In this document: one piece after another, positions 46,625 through 54,424 of the stretch
Layout: every line of letters starts with the position of its first letter
How positions within the stretch are numbered: position 1 is the stretch's first letter
Source of the DNA: Colwellia hornerae
Lineage (GTDB): Bacteria > Pseudomonadota > Gammaproteobacteria > Enterobacterales > Alteromonadaceae
Direction of reading: 5' to 3'
Assembly: GCF_007954355.1 (NCBI RefSeq)
Contig: NZ_VOLR01000009.1
Span: forward strand, 1-64,000
Length of the DNA stretch: 64,000 bases
Program-made: the position numbers and the translations under genes
Notes under the pieces: generated by a model
Seen by the model: the letters and a program-made list of their open reading frames with translations, nothing else
Told to the model about the DNA's origin: nothing
Databases searched by the model: none

Positions 46625-48223
46625 CTATTGCTTATCTTGTTTGTATTTATACATACGCTTGTCGGCTAGTGATAAACACTCAGATTGATTTAGGGTTTCA
46701 AAACTCGTGGCAATACCAAAACTTAACCCCGCCTCTTTCCATCCTTTTTCTTGCAACTCTTGTTCTGTTTTCATTAGTAAATCAGATAATTGCAGTAATA
46801 GTGGTTTAACTTGTTGTGAGCTTTTAATACTAACAACCCAAATAAACTCATCCCCACCACAGCGAAAAATGCTACCCAGCCCTTGTAGTTTCTTTTGCAT
46901 GATATCTGCTGTTGCAATCAGCACTTTATCACCTTCGTCATGGCCAAGTTTGTCATTGATTTTTTTAAAGCCATCAAGATCAATAAAAGCAATACAGTAC
47001 TGCCCTTTTAAGCGAGCCAATTTTTCGTTTTGAGCGAATCGATTACCAATTTGAGTTAATGGATCAATACGCGAAATGGCATAAGTGCGATGAAATTCTT
47101 TCTGTTGTATTTGCAACCATTCAGCTAAAGAAAGAAGAATACAAATACAATCAATGGTTAGTGCTATTTGCACAATCAGTTCAAGAGAAATATCCCAGTC
47201 AATCTTATAAAGATGAGATAAGACATAACCCAGTAAAGTCAGTCCATATAAAAGATTACCGATTAAGTAATACTTCGCTCTAAAATCTTTTTTCGCGAGC
47301 ATAAAAATGCCGGTGCCAATACAGAGTGGGATCCATAGCGTTGCGATGATATGTGCTATTAAGTAGCTGTGCGCAAAAGATATAAAAGGCATTAACAAAC
47401 CTAAACTTAAGCAAACTATCGACAGTAAGTTGAATGTTTTCGCCAATTTAAGATGCTCTGCCTGACAATTAAATAGCAACTTTGTAAACTGGCTGGCAGA
47501 GGCAATAGCAAAAGGGAATATCCATATAGCGGTGTAAACGGGGTTAAATGTTGACACCGTAAATAAATGACCAAAGCTTCCTGAGGCTAAAAACCAACCT
47601 AAGCCTTGCAGGCCTATATAACCAGTACAGGCTAACGTAACCAAATACTTTGTTCTGAGATATATAAAGAAAGCGATTAAGGCTAGTGTAAGCATGACTG
47701 TAAATGAAATTGAGGTGATGCTATTAACAAAAAATTGGTTATTATAAAATGCTGTTTTACTATAAATTTTTACGGTAACAGGTGTTGCGAACATTTTCGC
47801 TTCAATATAAATCCACAGCGTGCCTGTTTCCTGTTGATTTAATGAAAAAGAAAACGCCTGCGAGTGAGCTAATTTTGGGTTTGTACCGCCAATCTGCCCA
47901 AAACTTGCTAACTTTATTACTCCACCGCTGTCGCGCTGCCAATAAGCAGTACCTGTATCGAGATAATTAGCATGCAGATTGACAAACCAAGTATCATCAT
48001 GCCCTTTTGTATTGATTAATTTAATCTGAGTAATATAAGCGCCGCTACCGCCTAATGTCGAAGTGACTTGTTTAGCATTTTGATATAATTGATTTAACTC
48101 TACAAAACTAGGACTTGTCTCTATAGGTTGGGTTTGGTACCAGAGATTATGCTTATTTAGTTTAATTTTGTTAAGATTATCCAATTTCACATAAGGTTGT
48201 GCACTTATCGAAATGGCGATCAT
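46625..48223 (-). CDS. Membrane diguanylate cyclase with 7TM-DISM-like sensor
   Basis: 532 residues from ATG 48223. A periplasmic 7TMR-DISM-type part (about 20-165) precedes seven membrane helices (about 170-365) and a C-terminal GGDEF domain with RIDPLTQIGNRFAQNE and RCGGDEFIWV, an intact active motif; no RxxD inhibitory site is seen. It should make c-di-GMP in response to an envelope signal. The ATG leaves only the tail of a signal peptide; 20 in-frame codons upstream (CLALLILS before the ATG) complete it but lack a normal start codon. Confidence 0.88.
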   Translation of the reverse strand: MIAISISAQPYVKLDNLNKIKLNKHNLWYQTQPIETSPSFVELNQLYQNAKQVTSTLGGSGAYITQIKLINTKGHDDTWFVNLHANYLDTGTAYWQRDSGGVIKLASFGQIGGTNPKLAHSQAFSFSLNQQETGTLWIYIEAKMFATPVTVKIYSKTAFYNNQFFVNSITSISFTVMLTLALIAFFIYLRTKYLVTLACTGYIGLQGLGWFLASGSFGHLFTVSTFNPVYTAIWIFPFAIASASQFTKLLFNCQAEHLKLAKTFNLLSIVCLSLGLLMPFISFAHSYLIAHIIATLWIPLCIGTGIFMLAKKDFRAKYYLIGNLLYGLTLLGYVLSHLYKIDWDISLELIVQIALTIDCICILLSLAEWLQIQQKEFHRTYAISRIDPLTQIGNRFAQNEKLARLKGQYCIAFIDLDGFKKINDKLGHDEGDKVLIATADIMQKKLQGLGSIFRCGGDEFIWVVSIKSSQQVKPLLLQLSDLLMKTEQELQEKGWKEAGLSFGIATSFETLNQSECLSLADKRMYKYKQDKQ

Positions 48224-48489
48224 AGAAAGAATGAGAAGGGCTAAGCATGCGGTATATTTCGTAATAACGTATTTAGCAGGACGAATATAATTTTGATAGC
48301 GACATATAAAATTTAGAATATTCTTATAACCGATTAAAACTCCATGTTTTATATTATGTTAAAAATATGACGGTATAACAAGATTATTTGATTAAAAAAT
48401 AGCGAATATTAAACACAAAAAAATTCTCTTTAGACGATGAAGCCCAGAGAAATTAACAACCCTTAACGTACATTTGTCTAAACGGTGTC

Positions 48490-48690
48490 AACGCACAAGT
48501 AAGTCAGTCGTTGTCGACTGCTTCGCTTTATCTTCATCAATAAAAAACACCAGATGATAATGATTACTCATTACCTCGTAGGCACAAACATTAATAATAA
48601 AGACCTGCGTGAAAAATCAGCTTGTCTATCACCCAGCGTCAACAGTGTTCAAAACGTTGTTCTGCTTGAATGACCTGTTAACTGACTGTT
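48490..48690 (-). pseudogene. REP-type (Y1/IS200-like) transposase relic
   Basis: Minus-strand frames read RWVIDKLIFHA then, after a shift, QVFIINVCAYEVMSNHYHLV, matching REP-associated tyrosine transposases (the VMSNHYH block has the catalytic HxH). Frameshifts and an in-frame stop (before RW) break it, and only about 60 codons remain. The end of the neighbouring hypothetical gene (48690) touches this relic. Confidence 0.75.
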
Positions 48691-49208
48691 TATTGCAGAA
48701 ACATTTGCTTATCGTCGACAGTACAAACGTCCACTGCTGTTGGCCGGTTTGTTCTATCAATCACCCAACACTCCTCATAAATAGAACAATAACAAAGCTC
48801 TATACTTATTAATGTATCTGCTTTTACCAGCGCCTTTACATCCTCTCCTTTATATAAAACTGGAGTAATACTATTTTGAGGTGATAACGTACGATTGCTA
48901 ATATGTGACTGCCTAATATTTTCAAATGCTTTTATTTCCTTCCACGTTTTTATATATGTTGGACCATTCTTAACTTTTGCATATTTTATTAGTGCCGGAC
49001 CAGTACCATTATTACTTACGCCGTAACTAAATGATGAATTACCATTAAAACTTCTGAATATCTCTAACTTTGGCCAAACAGATGCTCTTGCATATTCACG
49101 ATCAACATAGGCTGAATAAATTGAAGTGAAAGCGGTGACTATGCCAATTAGCAATGCAGATAACGCAACGATCATCTCAGGGCTTTTATACCACTTAATA
49201 CTATCCAT
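48690..49208 (-). CDS. Small membrane-anchored hypothetical protein
   Basis: 172 residues. One membrane helix near 10-31 (MIVALSALLIGIVTAFTSIY) after a short N-terminus, followed by a beta-rich domain (RASVWPKLEIFRSFNGNSSF) of the type seen in many uncharacterised membrane-anchored proteins. No enzyme motif. It lies between a transposase relic and an attC relic, and starts just after the R-box end of that attC, so it may be a cassette gene that outlived the array. Confidence 0.65.
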   Translation of the reverse strand: MDSIKWYKSPEMIVALSALLIGIVTAFTSIYSAYVDREYARASVWPKLEIFRSFNGNSSFSYGVSNNGTGPALIKYAKVKNGPTYIKTWKEIKAFENIRQSHISNRTLSPQNSITPVLYKGEDVKALVKADTLISIELCYCSIYEECWVIDRTNRPTAVDVCTVDDKQMFLQ

Positions 49209-49252
49209 ACTTTTTTTACTCCTTAACTAAAATAGAGGCCATTACGAAGCCA

Positions 49253-49352
49253 GTTAACGCCCACATCATGGGAAACATATCGTGGGTTAAATAAGTGACG
49301 AAGGAGCACAGGCCAACTTCTCTTTGTACTTTTGAGGTTTTAATTATCGCTT
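49253..49352 (-). repeat. attC relic, isolated
   Basis: Aligns along its length with the attC at 1051-1151: both have AACGCCCA at one end, GGGTTAAATAAGTGACGAAG in the middle with GGAGCA, CCAACT and an ATTTTTGT-like to CTTTTGAG end. The R-box TAACAAG has decayed (TAATTATC). This is the only attC-like sequence outside the array at the left edge. Confidence 0.75.
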
Positions 49353-49354
49353 AA

Positions 49355-49588
49355 AAGACAAGTGTCACATTCGGAGATCAATTTGATCAGTTTATAAACC
49401 AACAACTTAACACTGGTCGTTATGGTTCAGCAAGTGAAATTGTTAGAGCAGGATTGAGAACGTTAGAAGAACCAGAAGCTAAGCTTTTAAATTTACGCAA
49501 TATATTAATTCAAGGAGAATAAAGCGCTGTTACAGATTACTGCTATGAAAAATTATTGATTGAGCGAGATAAAGATATTCATTATTGA
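49355..49588 (+). pseudogene. parD: parD-type antitoxin, decayed
   Basis: Reads TSVTFGDQFDQFINQQLNTG, then RYGSASEIVRAGLRTLEEPE, the ParD/CopG-like antitoxin core. The start codon is lost (frame begins right after a stop) and a TAA at 49520-49522 interrupts the frame; codons after it (SAVTDYCYEKLLIERDKDIH) continue the same protein. Opposite in direction to the attC polarity, like the intact pair at 1207-1732. Confidence 0.8.
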
Positions 49589-49824
49589 ATAAATTTTTAT
49601 TATCTTCGAACGCTAAAAAAGACTTAATTAAAATCGATAAATATACTCAGTTAACTTGGGCCACAGCCCAGCAAAATGACTATTTAAAAATATTAGATAG
49701 CACCTATAAATTATTAGCTATTGAAGCTGAATTAGGTATCAATTTTAATTGTATTATAAAATTTTGCAGTAACCCCCCTCAATCTGGCTATGTAACTTAT
49801 GACCGTACTTTTTTGATAAAGTAA
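49585..49824 (+). pseudogene. parE: parE-type toxin, truncated
   Basis: 79 residues from a TTG that overlaps the antitoxin stop. FLLSSNAKKDLIKIDKYTQL is the ParE start; the C-terminal half expected for about 95-100 residues (LADDKVLIVRVLHKSMD-like) is missing, replaced by LIK and a stop. Toxin activity is unlikely. Confidence 0.75.
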
Positions 49825-50054
49825 ATGGAGTTTGTATAGTCATTTATCTCAACAGTTTACTCAAAAAATCGAATGCAGGCTCAATTACCTCAGTGATATT
49901 CCAGGTTGCGCGCAGCATATTATCTTTCAACTCCCTACTATCTAGATTAGCTTTCGCAAACTAATAAAGATTTAAAGTTTGTTTTAAATTTTGGACTTAT
50001 CCGCTATTTTGCTATTATGGCTGCTTTTGGTTCCCTATAAGGCAACAGCACTGC
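49825..50054. other. Intergenic; possible 28-codon peptide
   Basis: On the minus strand 49844-49930 encodes MKDNMLRATWNITEVIEPAF followed by DFLSKLLR from a TTG. It could be a small amphipathic peptide or chance; no other structure was found. Confidence 0.3.
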
Positions 50055-51929
50055 GTGGAAGTTTTTCAACTTAGAGATTATCAACAAGAGGCCGTTTCGG
50101 CGGTGCTCAAACACTTTCGAAAAACCAACGAGTCTGCAGTGATTGTTTTACCGACAGGCTCAGGTAAAAGTCTGGTCATTGCCGAGCTTGCTCGCTTGGC
50201 AAAGCGAAAAATACTGGTACTCACCCATGTGAAAGAATTGGTCGAGCAAAATCATCAAAAATATGAAAGCTATGGTGGTACCGCTGGTATTTATTCTGCT
50301 GGATTAAAACTCAAAGAAACTCAGTACCAAGTCACGTTCGCCAGCATACAATCGGCAGCCCGCAATCTAGATGACTTCTACGAGCCCTACTCTTTAATTA
50401 TTATTGACGAATGTCATAGAGTTAATTTAGCAAGCCCTGAGCTGGCTAGGGACAAAGCTAAAAGCAAACCTGAAGAGGAGCCCAAAGAGCAAGCAAAAGA
50501 AAGCGCAAACAAGCTGTCCAATAATAATCAGTATCAACAAATCATTGAAAAATTGACGCAAGTTAATCCCGAGGTAAAATTATTAGGCTTAACCGCAACC
50601 CCTTATCGTTTAGGTATGGGCTGGATTTATAAAAAGCATTACCGTGGTTTCATGCGAAGTGAAGAAAAGCGACCTTTTGAGCACTGTATTTATGAACTAC
50701 CCATTCGTTACTTAATTAAACGCGAGTATTTAACTAAGCCCAATTTAGTTGATGCGACCATAGAGCACTACGATTTTAGTAGCCTACGAGCAAACGCCTC
50801 TGGCGAATATAGTCCTGCGGATATGAATCATCTATTAAACAAAAATCCTCGGGTGACTCAAAGCATTATTGAGCAGGTCATTGAGTTAGGCCATAATCGT
50901 CAAGGTATTATGGTATTTGCCGCTACAGTTGAGCATGCAAAGGAAGTCTTTAGCTATTTACCCTCCCAATTAAGTGCGTTAATTACCGGTGCTACCGACA
51001 ACACTGAACGCGATAAGTTAATAAAGGCATTCAAGCGTAAAGAAATTAAATATCTGGTTAATGTTTCGGTATTAACCACTGGTTTTGATGCACCCCATGT
51101 CGATATGATTGCAATATTGCGTCCAACACAATCAGTGAGTCTCTATCAGCAAATCATCGGTCGTGGTCTGCGTTTGAGTGATAACAAAAAAGATTGCTTA
51201 GTGATTGACTATACGGGCAATGATTTTGACCTTTATCATCCTGAAGTTGGTGAGAAAAAGCCCAATAGTAAAAGTCAGCCCGTTCAAGTTATTTGCCCAA
51301 GTTGTGAATTTCCTAATTTGTTTTGGGGCATTTGTGATGATGACGGTTATTTAGTAGAACACTACGGCCGACGATGCCAAGGCCTAGTTTATGCTCCCAG
51401 TGAAGAGCAAGCTACGCAGAGCCAATGTGACTATCGTTTTGTATTTAAAGAATGCCCTCACTGCGGTGGTGAAAATGACATAGCTGCTCGTAACTGTTTA
51501 CAGTGCCTTGAAGTCTTGGTTGACCCCGATGATATGTTAAAAAAGGCACTAAAACTTAAAGATTCAAAAATTATTCGCTGCGCCGGTCTTAATTTAACCA
51601 AAGTTAGTGATAAGGCCACTGAGAAGTTAAAGATCACTTATCATGATGAACAAGGCGATGAACTCAACGAATCTTTTGACTTTACTAAGCCAAATCAAGT
51701 TGCAGCGTTCAATAATATTTTTGCTAAACGCCTTAGTGCTAAAATCAGTGTTCAACTGGGTTCTACTGGGTCGTTTGAAGTGACTACTCTTGAACAAGCA
51801 TTAACGTTAGCTAACCTATTACCGTGTCCTGACTTTGTCATTGCCAGAAAACAAAAATTCTACTGGCGTGTCAAAGACAGACTTTTTGACTATCAAGGTA
51901 AATACCGAAAAGCCAATGAGCTCAAATAG
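50055..51929 (+). CDS. radD: RadD-like superfamily 2 helicase
   Basis: 624 residues. Walker A VLPTGSGKSLV, DECH box IIIDECHRVN, motif III LTATPYRLG, motif V NVSVLTTGFDAPHVD and VI IIGRGLRLSD are all present. The C-terminal part has two CxxC pairs for zinc (ECPHCGGENDIAARNCLQCL). This is the YejH/RadD type, which helps in double-strand break repair and replication fork processing. GTG start, poor ribosome site; the N-terminus FQLRDYQQEAV is family-typical. An acidic insert at about 135-160 (KPEEEPKEQAKE) is unusual. Confidence 0.92.
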   Translation: MEVFQLRDYQQEAVSAVLKHFRKTNESAVIVLPTGSGKSLVIAELARLAKRKILVLTHVKELVEQNHQKYESYGGTAGIYSAGLKLKETQYQVTFASIQSAARNLDDFYEPYSLIIIDECHRVNLASPELARDKAKSKPEEEPKEQAKESANKLSNNNQYQQIIEKLTQVNPEVKLLGLTATPYRLGMGWIYKKHYRGFMRSEEKRPFEHCIYELPIRYLIKREYLTKPNLVDATIEHYDFSSLRANASGEYSPADMNHLLNKNPRVTQSIIEQVIELGHNRQGIMVFAATVEHAKEVFSYLPSQLSALITGATDNTERDKLIKAFKRKEIKYLVNVSVLTTGFDAPHVDMIAILRPTQSVSLYQQIIGRGLRLSDNKKDCLVIDYTGNDFDLYHPEVGEKKPNSKSQPVQVICPSCEFPNLFWGICDDDGYLVEHYGRRCQGLVYAPSEEQATQSQCDYRFVFKECPHCGGENDIAARNCLQCLEVLVDPDDMLKKALKLKDSKIIRCAGLNLTKVSDKATEKLKITYHDEQGDELNESFDFTKPNQVAAFNNIFAKRLSAKISVQLGSTGSFEVTTLEQALTLANLLPCPDFVIARKQKFYWRVKDRLFDYQGKYRKANELK

Positions 51930-51938
51930 ACTCAATAC

Positions 51939-51981
51939 AAAATAAAAATAAAAATAAAAATAAAAATAAAAATAAAAATAA
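51939..51981. repeat. Hexamer microsatellite (AAAAAT)n, about 7 units
   Basis: Uninterrupted 6-bp repeat directly after radD, before a non-coding stretch. Length is expected to vary between strains. Confidence 0.85.
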
Positions 51982-52041
51982 TGATTAGCAAAAACTTAAC
52001 CAGAATACTGTAAACAAATAAAATCAATAAGTTAATTGGGG

Positions 52042-52155
52042 GTAATGGTAAGAGTGGATTGAACGCTACGCGAAGAATTAGCGCTATAAACCTTTTTTAT
52101 AATTTCTAGCTTTAAAAAGCAAAAAACTGCTAATTGGATAATTGCATCAGTTTTG
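52042..52155. repeat. Dispersed tRNA-Ser-linked repeat relic
   Basis: Shares GATTGAACGCTACGCGAAGAATTAG, CGCTATAAACCTTTTTTATAATTTCTAG (each with few changes) and the AAAAAACTGCTAATTG hairpin-like end with the repeats downstream of tRNA-Ser at 61353-61740. Too degenerate to be a tRNA. The rest of the gap to 52664 holds nothing that I can support. Confidence 0.65.
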
Positions 52156-52664
52156 CTAACCCATGACATCAGAACTTCCAGTCATTAAATTTCATACTAC
52201 CATCGAATGACATTAACGATGGCCACTGAATAACATTAGGGTTGCCACGCAGAAGTTAAGATAACTATGTGCACAAGGAACTAAACGTTCGCTTAAAGTG
52301 ACTAAATTATTAATTCGGCTTTTAGCCAATGAACTAACATAAGACTCTAGCCTAACAAAGACTTAAATCGACCTAAAGCCGTCATTAGTAATAGTAAAAT
52401 ATGAAGGCGTTTTTAATTCATTTTCGCTGCTCAATTATACTTCCGCTTTAGATTGCTTCTGACACATTCCGGCCTTAACCGAATTCGGGGTGCCCACTCG
52501 CGTTGCATAAATTAGAGATGTGTTTTATTGTTTCTATGTTGATATTGAATATCTCTATTCAGTATTTCAATAAGTTCAGATTATTACGTCTCAGTAAACC
52601 ATAAATACATAGTAGTTGATTCACGAAAATAACATTAGTTCAAAGAGTAAAGGGAAAGGAAATC

Positions 52665-54035
52665 ATGAAATTATCTTTATTGTTTATATTCATTTTTAGT
52701 GTCGAAATTCTTAGCGCAAAAACACATGCAGAATCGATAAACGGCTATGATGCCATACTCACAAAACATGTGAAAAATAACGGCCCCGGAGTTGCTGTGA
52801 TCGTTAGCCGAGGAGATCAGGTTCTTTACCAAGGAGCCAGGGGAATGGCTAATGTTGAACTTGACGTGCCTCTCAGCGTCGTTAGTGTTTTTCGACTTGG
52901 TTCTATCACTAAGCAGTTTACTGCTGCGGGTATTTTGCTATTGCAAGAGCAAGGCAAGTTATCGGTAAAGGATGATATTCATAAATATGTTTCGGACTTT
53001 CCAACAGAAGAAAATAAAGTGACAATTGAAAATTTGCTGACTCATACTTCAGGTATTGCCAACTACACTGAAGACGAGAGTTTATTTGCCAGCGAAATTC
53101 AGGCCCCGACTAACATCGATAAGATGTTGGAGCGTTTTGCCAAACACCCTATGAAATTTAAAACCGGAGAACAATTTCGGTATTCCAATACGGGCTATGT
53201 GTTATTGGGAAAAATAATCGAAGTGGCAAGTGGCCAAAACTATGCTGAATTTATTGATGAACACATTTTCAAAAAGTTGAAAATGAACAGCAGTTATTTT
53301 GATAGTCCAAAAATCATACCAAACCGTGCCAATGGTTATGATATGGGTCCTGATGGCATTGTTAATGCCATGTACATTGACATGATGTGGCCACATGCAG
53401 CAGGTTCTTTAATGTCTACGGTAGGTGACCTTCACCTTTGGTTTAATGGTTTGGCCACGCAAAAATTGCTCGCTGAAAGTAGTTATCAACAGATGCTTCA
53501 GCCCTTTACCTTGAATGATGGTTCCATGTCGAGCTATGGGTATGGTATCGAAAGTCGGGATTTAAATAAATATAAAACGTACGCTCACGGTGGCGGAATT
53601 CCTGGATTTGTAACTAATGCTTTTTACGTTCCCGAAGAAAAGTTATACGTCGCTGTTTTAAGTAATTTGAGTAATCGAAACGTAGGCATCTTAAGTACCT
53701 TACTAGGAGCGCAAGCACTAGATATTGAAGTACCAACATTTACAGCAGTTACGTTGAATGAAAATAAAGTTAAACAGTTTCTTGGGACCTACAAAACCGA
53801 TAGTGGCTCCAGTAGAACGCTCTCATTGGAGAATGGCAAACTTTATTCTCAAAGAGATAACCGTGATCCCGAAGAAATTTTTCCAATGGCGGACAATCAG
53901 TTTTATTTCGAAGGGAGTTTGACCTATTTAGTGGCAGAAAGAAATTCAGAAGGAAAAAAGGTGATCAATGCTTACCATCAATTATCATCAGAACCGGAAG
54001 TGGCGATTCTGATAGAAAAAATCGCTATTCACTAG
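52665..54035 (+). CDS. Serine hydrolase, class C beta-lactamase-like
   Basis: 456 residues with a signal peptide (cleavage after THA). The SxxK motif is GSITKQFTAAG, the YxN motif is FRYSNTGYV and the KTG-like third motif is HGGGIPGF, a common variant in this family. Good ribosome site AAGGAAATC before ATG. A C-terminal beta domain (about 370-456) is typical of such peptidases/esterases. Periplasmic; could act on D-peptides, esters or antibiotics. No regulator adjacent. Confidence 0.9.
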   Translation: MKLSLLFIFIFSVEILSAKTHAESINGYDAILTKHVKNNGPGVAVIVSRGDQVLYQGARGMANVELDVPLSVVSVFRLGSITKQFTAAGILLLQEQGKLSVKDDIHKYVSDFPTEENKVTIENLLTHTSGIANYTEDESLFASEIQAPTNIDKMLERFAKHPMKFKTGEQFRYSNTGYVLLGKIIEVASGQNYAEFIDEHIFKKLKMNSSYFDSPKIIPNRANGYDMGPDGIVNAMYIDMMWPHAAGSLMSTVGDLHLWFNGLATQKLLAESSYQQMLQPFTLNDGSMSSYGYGIESRDLNKYKTYAHGGGIPGFVTNAFYVPEEKLYVAVLSNLSNRNVGILSTLLGAQALDIEVPTFTAVTLNENKVKQFLGTYKTDSGSSRTLSLENGKLYSQRDNRDPEEIFPMADNQFYFEGSLTYLVAERNSEGKKVINAYHQLSSEPEVAILIEKIAIH

Positions 54036-54424
54036 CGTAGCTCTTTTAACACTAACCAGTCTTTTGTATCTTGGCAAAGGGTCAAGAGATGGTTATTCGA
54101 ATAATCAGCTTTTCTGAGCTAGGCTACCTAATGCCAGCAATATGCGGACCTCTTGTGTCATAAACATCACGGAAGTAAAGGTCCGCTTATCTTGACGGAT
54201 AACTCGGCCATCACAGCAGTCATTCAAAGAATTATACTGGCATGACTTCAAAGTGCCTTGCTGACCTTAGCTATAGGCGAAATGTTAGGTCAACTGATAC
54301 GCGATAAGCAGACCTAAGCATACATTATGCTTAGGTCTGCTTATCAGACATTAGTGTCATTAGCGCTTTGATGGATCGGTCAAAGAATGCTGCCATACAT
54401 ATGTACTATTTTAGGGATAAATAT
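54036..54424. other. Convergent intergenic region with perfect inverted repeat
   Basis: No ORF. Contains the 43-bp inverted repeat at 54303-54345 and part-copies of its arm GTCTGCTTATC nearby (about 54174-54195). Confidence 0.5.
54303..54345. terminator. Perfect 20-bp inverted repeat, possible bidirectional terminator
   Basis: Two perfect 20-bp arms (GATAAGCAGACCTAAGCATA and its complement) around CAT. Located between convergent genes ending at 54035 and 54425. Neither side has a T-run, so it may be an extragenic palindrome instead. Confidence 0.5.

Noticed and set aside
46606-47283. Plus-strand ORFs opposite the DISM-GGDEF gene
   Set aside because: Antisense frames of a clear coding sequence, no signal or family features.
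48650-48690. Sequence GTTCTGCTTGAATGACCTGTTAAC resembling the end of the attC at 2357-2420 (given here only as a short phrase)
   Set aside because: It falls within the minus-strand transposase relic and reads as part of that protein; no matching second half of an attC lies nearby.
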